Below, piece after piece: positions 22,431-36,200 of a stretch of 64,000 nucleotides of DNA. Positions within the stretch are counted from its first letter, which is position 1. Each line of letters begins with the position of its first letter. A model generated the notes under the pieces. That model ran no database searches and was not told the origin of the DNA. It saw only the letters and a list, made by a program, of their open reading frames with translations. The position numbers and the translations under genes were made by a program. The stretch lies in contig JACVTC010000068.1 of NCBI GenBank assembly GCA_016946835.1, forward strand, positions 1-64,000, read 5' to 3'. The stretch comes from Neocallimastix lanati (nom. inval.) (lineage: Eukaryota; Neocallimastigomycota; Neocallimastigomycetes; Neocallimastigales; Neocallimastigaceae).

Positions 22431-22736
22431 TAAAATATTTTTTTTATTCTTTTTCAATTTCTTTTTGAGAGAGAACATAAAAATTACAAAGAACATATAA
22501 AATTTCCAATTAATAATAATAATAATTAAAAATATATTTTCAAAATAAAATAAATATAGAAAATAATATATTTAAATATCAAAATTCTAATTTTTAATGA
22601 AAAATTTGTTAAAAATAACAATGAAGGACTCAGAAATTCCAATAATGATGATACAATTAAATTATCTTATATTGATAATTTCTTAAAAACACTTTGATGA
22701 TAAATAAATTAAAAGTAAAAATTTTGTTTATTATTT

Positions 22737-22777
<41 letters not shown>

Positions 22778-23395
22778 TAATTTAATATTTTTATTTCAAT
22801 TTAATATATTTTACATAAATTTATATGCTTTTTTGAAATTAGATATTAAAGATAGTAAATTATAAAATTTATTAATTTGTTTCATTCTTTTATTTTAATA
22901 TTAAATCTTACTCAATTTCAGAATTGTCTGAATAGTAATTTTATGATGTTATAAAAAATAAAATAATATATATATATATATAAATATAAAAAAATAAAAA
23001 ATTTAAAAAAAAAAATTAAAAAATTATTTATTCATATAAAAGATATTTCATTTATTTTTTTTTTATTTATAAATTAATATCATATTTAATCATATTTAAT
23101 TAAATGTCTTTATTTTATTTATGTGTGAAATTTAAATCTAATAATCAATATAAAAAATTTTTTTTAAAAAAAAAAGAGGAAAAATATTAAGAAAAAGGTA
23201 TATAATTTTATATATATTTGTATTATCTATAATTTTTATACTTTGAGACTATAGTACTACAACTATTAATAAATTACTTCTAATTATATATATTTGAATA
23301 TTTAAATAGATTAAGAAGAAAAATATATATATATATCAATCTATAAATATATTATGTTTAAAATCATTAATAAAAATATATAAATAAATATTTTT
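22431..23395. other. AT-rich intergenic region
   Basis: No gene or repeat pair recognised. Contains a T-run of about 34 at 22739-22772, poly(A) runs and AT dinucleotide tracts. It forms the downstream flank of the minus-strand ankyrin gene. Confidence 0.5.
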
Positions 23396-25008
23396 TTATG
23401 GACGAAATGAAGTTGAAATTTCTGAATTATTAGATGATTGTAAAACATGATGCTTTGTTGATGAATGCATTGATTCTTGCTCAGAAGAATTATTAATTAA
23501 TTTTTCTTTTGTAGATTCATCAGCATTATTTGGTAGTGCATTATTTTCTTTATCTTCTTCATTTAAATTCTTAATTATTTTTTTTTAAAAAAAAAATTAA
23601 TAAAAATATAAAAAAGCATTTATATATTTGTTATAAATATAAATTTTATTAATAATTTAATATAAAATTAATATTATTATTACTTATTATTACTATTTTT
23701 ATTATTAATATTACTATCATTACTTTATTAAAGTGTAAAAATTATTTTACTTTTTACTTAATATTTTAATTTAAATTATTTTATTTCTTTTACTATAATA
23801 TTTTATTTGTTTATATAGATATTATCCATTTTTTTTAAAGATAAAGTTAATAAAATTTTTATTTATTTAATTACCTTTTCTTCATTTTCTGAAGTACAAT
23901 TCAGTAATTTATTAAACTCAGGATTAGTAATATCGATATCCCATTCTACTTTAATATTATGTTCATTTGCATAGTTCACTATTAATTTAGCTATCTCAAG
24001 ATTATTATTTATAACAACAAAATCAAATGGATACATATCATCATATTTCTTGTTTATTTCCAAATCAATTCCGTGCTTATTAGCATATTCTATTAAGAGC
24101 TTCACTATTTCAATAAAGTTTTTATAGACCGCTATATAAAATGGAAATCTTCCATCTTTAATTTTTTCATTAAATTCTATAACAATGTTATGCTGATCTG
24201 CGAATTCCATTAATAATTTTGTTATCTCCACATTGTTATTAGAGACAGCGTAATAAAGTGGATATCGATTTTCATTATTTTTTGCATTTAAATCTAAAGC
24301 AATATTTTGTTTATTGGTATAGTCTATTAATAACTGAACAATTTTAATATTATTTTTGGATACAGCTTCTAGCAATGGAAATATTCCGCAGTCAACATCA
24401 CGTTCATTCACTTTCAGAATTATTTGATGTTTATTGGCATGTTCTATTAACGAACTAATAATCTTATCATTCTCATTAATTGTTGCTAATAAAAATGGAT
24501 ATAATCCATTCTTTGTCTTCTCATTTAATTCCAACGAAATACCATGCTTATCTGCGTACTCCATAATCATATCTACCATTTGACTATTATTATTAGCAAC
24601 AGCATACAAAAGAGGATATTCTCCATTTTTATATTTTTCATTTAATTCTAAGATAATATTATGTCGATCAGAATAATCTTTTATTAATCCCATAATTTCA
24701 ATATTATTACAGAATGCTGCTGACATCAATGGATATGTACCTTTTTTATCTTTTTCGTTAATTTCAAATGAAATATTGTTTCTATCGGCATAATCAATCA
24801 ATAATTTAACAATCTTTTCATTATTTTTATGTATAGCAGAGTAGAATGGATATTTTCCATCTTTATTTTTTCTATTTAATTCCAATAATAATTGTTGTTT
24901 CTCCTTATTTTCTATTAATGAATTTAAATTATTAAAATCATCATTTTCAATATATTCTATTATTTTAGCTAATAAAAAATATTTTAAATAATATATATAT
25001 ATGTACAT
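23396..25008 (-). CDS. ankyrin-repeat protein 1 (two exons recognised)
   Basis: Main exon 23875-25008 and C-terminal exon 23396-23569, joined by a 305-bp intron (23570-23874) with donor GTAATT after GAAGAAAAG and an AG acceptor before AATTTAAATG. The frame continues to a TAA at 23396-23398 and adds a polar, Ser/Asn/Glu-rich tail ending STSFRP. The main exon holds about eight ankyrin-like repeats with an unusually long, regular 39-residue period (consensus NEK.KDG.YPL..AV..NN, then EI.KLLI.YA.KHNI.LEL). It probably acts as a protein-binding scaffold; no catalytic domain is visible. The first residues (MYIYIYYLKYF) run through AT-rich sequence ending TTATTAG, a possible splice acceptor, so the true start may be in an upstream exon I could not find. 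A close paralogue lies upstream. Confidence 0.8.
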
Positions 25009-25157
25009 TTATACATTATATTTTTAATTTTAATTTCATATTGTATATATATAATATATATATATATTAATAATAAAAATTTTATATAATTTTCTAAATG
25101 AAAATTTATTAATTATCATTATTTTTTAATTATTTTCTTTTGAAAGTTCTATGTATA

Positions 25158-26046
25158 TTATTTACCCATTTCTTCTTCTTCCTTATTTGGTATTTTTTGC
25201 CCATTTTTTTCCTTTTATCAGAAAATATATATATATTACATTTTATTTTCAAACAAAAAAAAAAATGATAATAATTTTAAATATATATAGTTATAATACA
25301 ATAAAATAAGAATAACATGTTAATTTATTTATATATACTTTTTTTTTTTTTCCATTTAATATGTGTAATAAAATAAAAATTACCACTGTATTATTTTCTA
25401 ATATTTTAATAATTTCATTATTTTTGATTTGCCAATCCCATTTTAATTTTATGTTATGTCTATCTGCGTATTCTTTCAATAATTTTACCATTTCAATATT
25501 ATTATTATAATGCGTTGCCCATATAAGAGGATACCATCCATCTTTATTTTTTTCATTTAGTTCAAGTATAATGTTGTACTTATTAGCATACTCTATCAAT
25601 AATTTAAATATTATAACATTGTTATTATCTGCTGCTAAATAGAGTGGATACCATCCATCTTCATAATCTTTATCATTTACCGTTAAAATAATATTATGAT
25701 TATCTCCATATTCAATTAGAAGTTGAACTATATCAATGTTATTTTTACATATTGCCCAATAAAGTGGATAATAACCTTTATTGTCTTTTTCATTCACATT
25801 CAATATTATATTTTGATCATCTGCATATCGAAATAACAGTTGTACTATTTCAACATTATCACTATCTACTGCTAAAAAAAGAGGATAACTTTCATTTCTA
25901 ATTTTTTTATTTAAATCCAGTGAAATATTATGTTTGTTTGCATATTCCAATAAAAATCGTAATTTTTTAACATTACCATTTGAAATTATTTCACCGAGTT
26001 TTTCAATAGTTACTATTGTTGTGAATAATCGCATTCTTGTATACAC
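25158..26046 (-). CDS. ankyrin-repeat protein 2 (two exons recognised)
   Basis: Main exon 25384-26046 and C-terminal exon 25158-25211, separated by a 172-bp intron (25212-25383) with donor GTAATT after ACAGTG and acceptor AAAAG before GAAAAAAATGGG. The frame continues as EKNGQKIPNKEEEEMGK and stops at 25158-25160. About four full 39-residue ankyrin-type repeats plus a partial N-terminal one are visible, with the same consensus as the neighbouring gene. Both proteins close the repeat domain with HNIK.(K/E)WD, which marks them as tandem duplicates. The start at MYTRMRLF is provisional. Without splicing, the frame would read on into intron-like AT sequence and end YFIVL. Confidence 0.78.
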
Positions 26047-28973
<2,927 letters not shown>

Positions 28974-28978
28974 GATAC

Positions 28979-29060
28979 TTTTGTTTTATTTTACTATATT
29001 TTAGAACACTTTATTATTAATTATATTAATAATGCATACTTTTTATATATACTTTTACAT
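28979..29060 (-). repeat. truncated 3' LTR of the Copia element
   Basis: 82 bp identical to the inner end of the 5' LTR (41007-41088). It is fused directly to reverse-transcriptase coding sequence at 29061 and abuts the GATAC target duplication on its other side. Confidence 0.9.
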
Positions 29061-30625
29061 TGTGCTTCAGTCCATAGAGAGCTTTATTCAGTTTCCAATA
29101 TTTTTTCTTATAATTATCATCTCCTTCTGGTGCTTCCATGTATATTTCTTCTTCCAAGTCAGCATTTAAGTATGCTGCTTTCACATCTAATTGATGTATT
29201 TCATAATTATTTTGCGCGGAATAAGCTGATAATATTCTTAGGGAATCTTGTCTAAGTGTTGGAGAGAAGGTATATGTATAGTCCGTACCTTCTATTTGAG
29301 TAAACCCCCGAGCAACAAGTCTAGCTTTTCTTTTTATTATGTTTCCTTGAGAATCTCGTTTATAAGTAAATACCCACCATGTAGTTATTATATTTGCATT
29401 GGAAGGAACTTTATTTACTAATTTGTACACCTTTAGGCTTCTCATATTCTCCAATTCATTATTTACTGCTTTTAACCATTCTAATTTGTCCCTTTTGTTA
29501 TAAATATCATTAAATTGTTGTGGTTCTCTTAATTCTAATTCTGAATAGTATGTTACCTTTTTAATTATTTCGGCTGAATTTAGGTATTTTGATTTTTTAG
29601 TTATATTTTCATTTATACCTGTAGACTTTCTTTTCTTTGAGTATTGTGACTTATTTATATTATTGCTTTCATAATTCTCATTTAAAATTAAATTTTCCAA
29701 TTGATTATTTTTATTTAAATTTAATTTATTTGAAATATTTTTTATGTCATCATCATTGTCAATATTATTAAGATTGCTTAAATTATGTTCATTTATAATT
29801 TTTTTGTTATTATCATTATTTTTATTATTTAAATTGTATTTTAGGTTTTCATTTTTATTTTGGTTATTCTCAATTAAATTTATCTTATCTTTAATAATAT
29901 TTTTAATATCCTTTGATTTTTCGCTTAATTTCAACACTTCATTTGAAATTTCATTATCATTTAATTTATCATTTTCCTTGTTTACCCTTTGGTCACTTAC
30001 ATTCTCCTCATTACTTTTGTTCTGTGAAATATTTACGTTTGAATTATAATTATCATTTTGATCATTTTTATTTTGAGTATTAAAAATTGAAAAAGGGTTT
30101 TGATCATTTGAATTGTTTAAATTATTTGAATGATTTAAATCTTTTAATTTTTCTTGTTCAGAATTTATTGTATAAATGTTAGGGTTAGGGTAAAATTATA
30201 ATTATTTAAATTATTAAATTTTGGAAGTGGACAATTTTGAATGTTTGGATTAAAATAAAATGGATATTGAAAAATTTGAAAAGGATTTATAAAATTATTA
30301 GGAGTGTTAGGATAAATATTATTTGGATAAAAATTATTATTTGGGTAAAAATTATTTGAATAAAAATTATTAAAATCTTGTAAATTATTTTCATTTAAAT
30401 TATTATTATTGAATAAATTCAAATTGTTATAGGAGTCACATAAATTAAAATTATTATTGATATTGCTTGTGTTATAATTTGAACTAATATTCTTATCTAA
30501 AAGTGAATTATTAGTATTATTATTATTGCTGTTATTATAACTGTCATTATTACTGGATACATCTTTTTTTTCGTAAATATTATTTAAATCATATGAATTA
30601 TCGTTATTGAAGTCCAAATTATTAT
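29026..30625 (-). pseudogene. Copia pol: Asn-rich linker and partial reverse transcriptase
   Basis: Reading down the minus strand, an Asn-rich linker (about 30625-29650) is followed by RT: WLKAVNNELENM, WWVFTYKRDSQGNIIKRKAR, LVARGFTQIEGTDY, FSPTLRQDSLRI, QLDVKAAYLNADLEEEIY, KALYGLK. The frame then enters LTR sequence and stops at 29026. The YVDD motif and RNase H are gone. A frame change occurs near 30180, where the sequence also contains two telomere-type TTAGGG units. Confidence 0.88.
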
Positions 30626-31828
30626 TATATTCATTCCCCCCGACTTCAGTAAAGTCGTAAAAATCAATAATATCAGGAGGAGACGAGGGAGAGGCAATAT
30701 TACCAGGATGATTTTCCAGAAAAGAAACAGCTCTAGAAAGGATAATTTTATTATTGAGAGGATCGAAAATCTTGAAGGCCGTGTGGTTGACATCGTCGTA
30801 TCCTAAGAATATACCTTGAAGAGTAGTGTCACTAAATTTCTTTCTAAATTGCTTGGGGACAAAGAAAAAAACTTTACATCCGAAAACTTTGAATTTATTT
30901 TAATCAACCTTGTTATTGTAAAGAATTTCAAATGGAACCTGATTATTGATACCTTTATGGGGTATTCTATTGTGTATATAATTAGCTGTGTATACAGCAT
31001 CTTCCCAAAATTTATGATGCAATTTAGCATCTCTGAGCATAGCAGTGGCGGCAAATATGAGAGTTCTATTGAAGCGTTCAGAACGACCATTTTGTTGTGG
31101 GTTATAAGGAACTGTAAATTGTTGAATTATACCTTCTTTATTACAGAAATTAGAAAAATTATTATTTTTAAATTCAGTTCCGTTATCAGAACGTATATAT
31201 TTGATGTTTTTTTTTGAATATTCTTGACTTTGTTATACCAAATAGTGAAAGTATTGAATATTTCACTTTTGGATTTTAGACAAAATACCCATCCATATCG
31301 TGAGTAATCGTCAAGAATTGTAAAAATAAATTTATTTCCATATATAGACGAATTAGGTACACTAATAGTATCCATGTGGATAAGCTCAAAGAGTTCATTA
31401 GCTCTATTGATAGAGCTTTTATATGGTTTATTTCTAAATTTTGAACGAAGGCACACTTCACATTTTTCATCAATCTTTATATTTTTTAATTTGTCTTTAA
31501 TCATATCTATGTTGAAGTGCCCTAATCTACGATGCCATAATTCCATATTGCCATCTAGTTGTGTAATACTGTTACAGATTTTTATATTCTTTTCATTGAA
31601 TGATATTTTTTTAGTTGAAGTCCACAATTTATAAATTCTATTTTTAGTGGACTTAAATGTGCATAATTTATTTCCTCTTTTATTATAAATAGAGGCAAGA
31701 TTATTATTATTTTTATTATAAAAAATTGTTTTAAAATGTCTTTCACTAAGACAATCAATAGAGAGGAGGCTTCTTCTAAATGCTGGAATGTAAAGGACAT
31801 TATGAAGGATAATTTTTTTATCGTTTAT
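30626..31828 (-). pseudogene. Copia protease-integrase segment, downstream half
   Basis: Continues the frame from the other side of the chromovirus. Visible pieces: NVLYIPAFRR; the GAG-pre-integrase HHCC finger MELWHRRLGHFNIDMIKDK ... CEVCLRSK; and the integrase core with HMDTISVPNSSIYGNK and LDDYSRYGWVF. The DNGTEF and E-motif regions (about 31190-31070) are broken by frameshifts but recognisable. It ends with the NKIILSRAVSFLE segment near 30740. The same gene is intact in the Copia element at 54823-57531. Confidence 0.85.
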
Positions 31829-31833
31829 GTATC

Positions 31834-32606
31834 TGTAAAGATATTATTAATATCTTTATAAATTTTAATTAAATTTAATCATAAATTTAAGTAAAATTGA
31901 AATAAATCTATTAAAAATCACGTGTATAAAATTATTGCAAATAATTTTAAACAAAACTTCGACTTCTTCCCAATCATATTAATAAATTAAAAATTTCTCT
32001 TGTGAAACTAGTAATTGAAAATCATTTCTTTTTATGTAATTTAATTTAAATAATAAGAGTTAAGGTTTTTCACAAGATAAATTAACAACATGAAACTATG
32101 CAATTAGTCATGTTGAAACTTACGGCATTTTATGCTAAATTTATATTAAATAATTATGACAACTTTTATATTATTTTTAAATAGAAAATATATAATAAAT
32201 TTACTAATAATATTTAAATAATAAATAAATAATAAATGAACTCAATTAGAATTGATTATATTTATTTTAGTTATTAATTATAATTCTCTTTATTTAGTAA
32301 TAGTTAATTATTTATTATTAGTTTAGGTTAGTATTGTTTTTAAATAAATAGCTAGATAATATAATTCAATAGGAATTATATATTATAAATGTAATAAGAT
32401 AAAAATATAAATAGTTATCAAATTTCATGTATTTTAATCGATGTAATTGTTATTAACGATTTCTTGTTAATAACACTTTAAAATAAATAAAGATTTTAAT
32501 ATTTAAAAAAAATTAATAAAACTTGTTCTTTAAAACTATTATTTTGTGTTTTAGTGTTATTATTGAAGTGTTGATTTATAATCTATTTTTTTACCAAAAC
32601 TTTATA
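31834..32606 (+). repeat. 5' LTR of chromovirus (773 bp)
   Basis: Starts TGTAAAGATATTATT and ends CAAAACTTTATA, so the terminus is TG...TA rather than TG...CA. That boundary is fixed by the GTATC duplication after the 3' copy. No difference from 38095-38867 was seen. Confidence 0.95.
32406..32453 (+). promoter_or_regulatory. LTR promoter: TATA box and predicted transcription start
   Basis: TATAAATAG at 32406-32414 is followed 37 bp later by GTAATTGTTAT at 32443-32453. The spacing fits transcription starting at or near 32443. The same pair, TATAAATAG plus GATGTAATTGTTAT about 36 bp on, occurs in the solo LTR at 16447-16493, which supports functional conservation. The start site itself is an inference. 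Confidence 0.7.
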
Positions 32607-32617
32607 ATAACAATTAC
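32607..32617 (+). other. self-priming primer binding site
   Basis: ATAACAATTAC lies directly after the LTR and has no TGG. It is the exact reverse complement of GTAATTGTTAT at 32443-32453, the predicted mRNA 5' end. An 11-nt pairing between the mRNA 5' end and the PBS is the arrangement known for Tf1 of fission yeast, where the RNA primes its own reverse transcription. Confidence 0.85.
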
Positions 32618-32905
32618 CTCTTAAACAAACAAAAATACGTTATAAATCAATAAAAAATATTTAAAACACGTGACTCTTTTGTGGCTTATTTGTGGCTTGA
32701 ATCAAGATATTTTTACCAGATATTTTTACCAAGGATTTTTAGAAGCTACCCACTTTTGACACTACCGACTTTGGAATACTCACAATTTTAGATTATTGCT
32801 ACCAGCTTTAGGATATCGCTACCAGTTTAAGGAAATATTCAACTCGATTCAGGCTATTCTACCAGTTTAAGGAAATATTCTACTCGATTCAGGCTAATTC
32901 TACCA

Positions 32906-32954
<49 letters not shown>

Positions 32955-33287
32955 TTACCAGACTCATACCATACCATTTATCATATTGGGACACTTGTGC
33001 AAGACTTTTGAATAAAATTACCAGATTACGTGAGAAATCCATAATATTATTTGGAATTAAATTTTAACCAGTAAGATACTATATTATAATATTCAGTTTA
33101 CTCGACGGCACCACTACAATTGGAGAGAACCAGTTCGACTTTACATAAAATATTATAATAGAAATATCTTTTTATTAGAACATCTATTTCAAATATCATT
33201 ATTTAAAATATTCAAAAGTAAATAATAAGTTACAAATTGAACGAAGTTGAAGATTTAATTCAAAAATTCGAAAACCTTGATTTAGAA
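32618..33287 (+). other. chromovirus leader with repeated ACCAG motifs
   Basis: 670-bp untranslated leader. It contains a 40-bp tandem duplication (32819-32898, around TACCAGTTTAAGGAAATATT), a run of about 42 A at 32910-32952, and roughly ten copies of (T/A)ACCAG. A packaging or Gag-binding role is possible but not shown. Confidence 0.6.
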
Positions 33288-36200
33288 ATGAACCAAGCAA
33301 ATAATCAAGGCTTCTTAAGAAACACTCAGAAAACAGTAAATGATCCACCACTGTTTTCTGGTATCAAGAGGGAATTCGACGGGTTCCTAACCAGAGCCGA
33401 AATTGCTATGGAATCCAACCCACATAGAATTAATAATGACATCGCAAAAGTCAAATTCATAATTTCTTATTTAATTGGAGAACCTTTAGACTGGGCTTCG
33501 TCTTTGAGACGCAACAATGACGAAATTTTGAATTCCTATGAAAATTTCATTAATGAACTTAGAGCTCGTTATGGTGAAGAAGAAGTTAATACTGTAATTG
33601 CTAATGGGAAACTTTGTTCAATCCGTCAACATAAGTTTGGCCACGTTAACGATTACATTAATGAATTCAATAAAGTTGCAAGAAACTCAGACTTCAACGA
33701 GTCTGCAAAAATATACATGTTTATCAAAGGATTACATTATAAAATGAGAGAACATCTTGCCGTGGTCAATCCGAACCCAAACAATTTAAGAGCTTTGTTT
33801 ACTGACGTTATTAGCATTGAGAGTTTAACCAAAAGACACAGTATTAATGAATTTTATTTTCATCAATACAATCACCGAAACAACGCTAGTTCCAGTACAC
33901 AACTCACTAATAATGATCCCATGGAAGTTGACCTCTATCGAATCAAGAGAGGTCAAAGGAATACCAACTATTTCCCATCCAACAAGAAATTGTACCAGGA
34001 GAATGTTAACTCTAAGGAAGAAGAAAGAAGAAAAGGTCTTTGCTACTATTGTAAGCAACCAGGGCATCTAAAATTTAATTGCCCGAACAAGAAGAGGCCC
34101 GCTACAGTTAAAATGATCAACAAGAAAGAAAGAAATGATAATATTGCATCTACTAGCTTAAGAAGAATCAGAAGAATCAACAGCCAAGAAGATATTTTGA
34201 AAGTCAGAAAAATTGTTGAAGAGCAAAACTCACTCTTGACCAAGAAAAGTAACATTATTGATTTTTATATCAAAACAAACGATACAGAAGAAGTAAAGGC
34301 AAGAGTTTTGATTGATTCTGGATCAGATCTTAACTTTATTCACCCAGAATTTGCGAAGGCTTTTGGAATCAAAACCCAACAAATTGAAGAACCATTCCGT
34401 GTTACTGGTCTTGGTTACGGAATATCAACAGTTAAAAAGGAAACGGAGAAGTGCATTTTACGTTTAAAAAATCACTTAGAAACCATTCAATTGTATGTAC
34501 TCAGAATTCCTGATGTTGATATTATTTTAGGTCTACCTTGGATTGAGAAGCATTCGCCTTATAATTACCACGACGCAAAGAAGATCTCCTTTGGCTCAGG
34601 ATTTTGCGCTAGACACTGTAATAACGGTAAAAGAAAAAGAAAGAACAAGATCAAGAACAAGAAAAAGAACAAAGGAAAAGAATCTGCTACCGACTTGGAA
34701 GAAAATAAAATTATTGAAGACTCAAGAAAAAGAAAATCTTTCTTTGACTCCGATTCCGAATCTGATTCTGAAGAAGAAATTTCTATTCGTGGCCGCCGAA
34801 CTCGTATTAGAACTTGTACTGAATTTATTAATAGTGATAGCGATAGTGATATTAATGATACTTTTATGTTAGATAATTTTAGTGATAGCATTAGTGATAG
34901 CGATAATTTTGGTGATAGTGATGATATTATTGTTATGAATTGTGATAGTAAAATTAGTAAAAATAGTTTAAAGATCTTAAAGAAAATTTGTGAATCAAGT
35001 AAATGTAAGAAATTAAATGTAATTGAAAAATGTAATGATGAAGATAATAATTTAAATAAAGATGGTGAAAAGGTCGAAGTACCTGAAATCTATTTGATGT
35101 TTAAAGAAGTGTTTAATGAAAATAATTGTAATGTGTTACCTCCGCATCGTAATTATGATTGTGAAATTAAATTAAAAGATAATTGTAGTCTATTTTATGG
35201 TCCGTTGTACCCTTTAACTGAAACGGAGAGAGAAGAATTAAAGAAATATTTAGAAGAGAATTTAAAAAAGGGTTTTATTAGGAAATCTTCTTCTCCTGCT
35301 GGTGCACCTATTTTATTTGTTAGAAAAAAGGATGGTACTTATAGACTAGTTATTGATTATAGAAAATTGAACGAAATGACCATCCGTAACTCTTATCCAC
35401 TTCCTTTAATTAGTGAATTGTTGGATAGAGTTAAAGGTGCTAAATATTTTACTAAGTTAGATTTAAAATCTGCCTATAACTTAGTAAGAATTAAAGAAGG
35501 TGACGAGTACAAAACTGCCTTTCGCACAAGATATGGGCACTTTGAATATCTCGTTATGCCTTTTGGGCTTAAGAATGCCCCTGCTATATTCCAACATTTT
35601 ATAAATGATGTTCTCAGTGATTACTTAGATGATTTTGTAATCTCTTATATTGATGACATTTTAATTTATTCTAATACTTTAGAAGAACATCATGTACATG
35701 TCAAGAAAGTTTTAAGAAAATTGTTAGAGAATCATTTAGTTGTTAAATTAGAAAAGTGTGAATTTGATGTAACTGAAACTACTTTTCTTGGTTATGTTTT
35801 ATCAAGAGATGGAATTAAAATGGATAAAGAAAAAGTTAAAGCAATTTTAGATTGGCCTGTTCCAACAAACGTTAAAGAAATTCAATCGTTTATTGGACTT
35901 TGTAATTATTACAGAATTTTTATTAAAGACTTTGCGAAAATTGCAAATCCTCTCCACAAATTAACTAGAAAAAATGTTCCTTTTAATTGGAGTTCTGAAC
36001 AACAAAAAGCGTTTGATACTTTAAAAGAATTATTTACTACTGCTCCTATTTTGAAACATCCTGATAGCAACAAACAATTCATTGTTGAAACTGATGCTAG
36101 TAATTTTGCTGTTGGTGCAATTCTTTCTCAGGAATTTGATGGGCATTTGCATCCAATTGCTTTTATTTCTACTAGCTTAACTAAATCCCAAAGAAATTAC

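Noticed and set aside
24960-25008. MYIYIYYLKYFLL as a signal peptide of ankyrin protein 1
   Set aside because: The sequence is AT-repeat-derived and ends TTATTAG, a likely splice acceptor, so it may be intron read-through; there is no other sign of secretion.
31127-31800. Overlapping frames on both strands near the integrase of the 29-41 kb Copia element
   Set aside because: Only the minus-strand frame matching Copia integrase is real; the others are shadows.
34543-34891. Basic 109-codon and Ser-rich 108-codon frames inside the chromovirus
   Set aside because: Alternative frames of the acidic Ser/Asp spacer of Gag-Pol.
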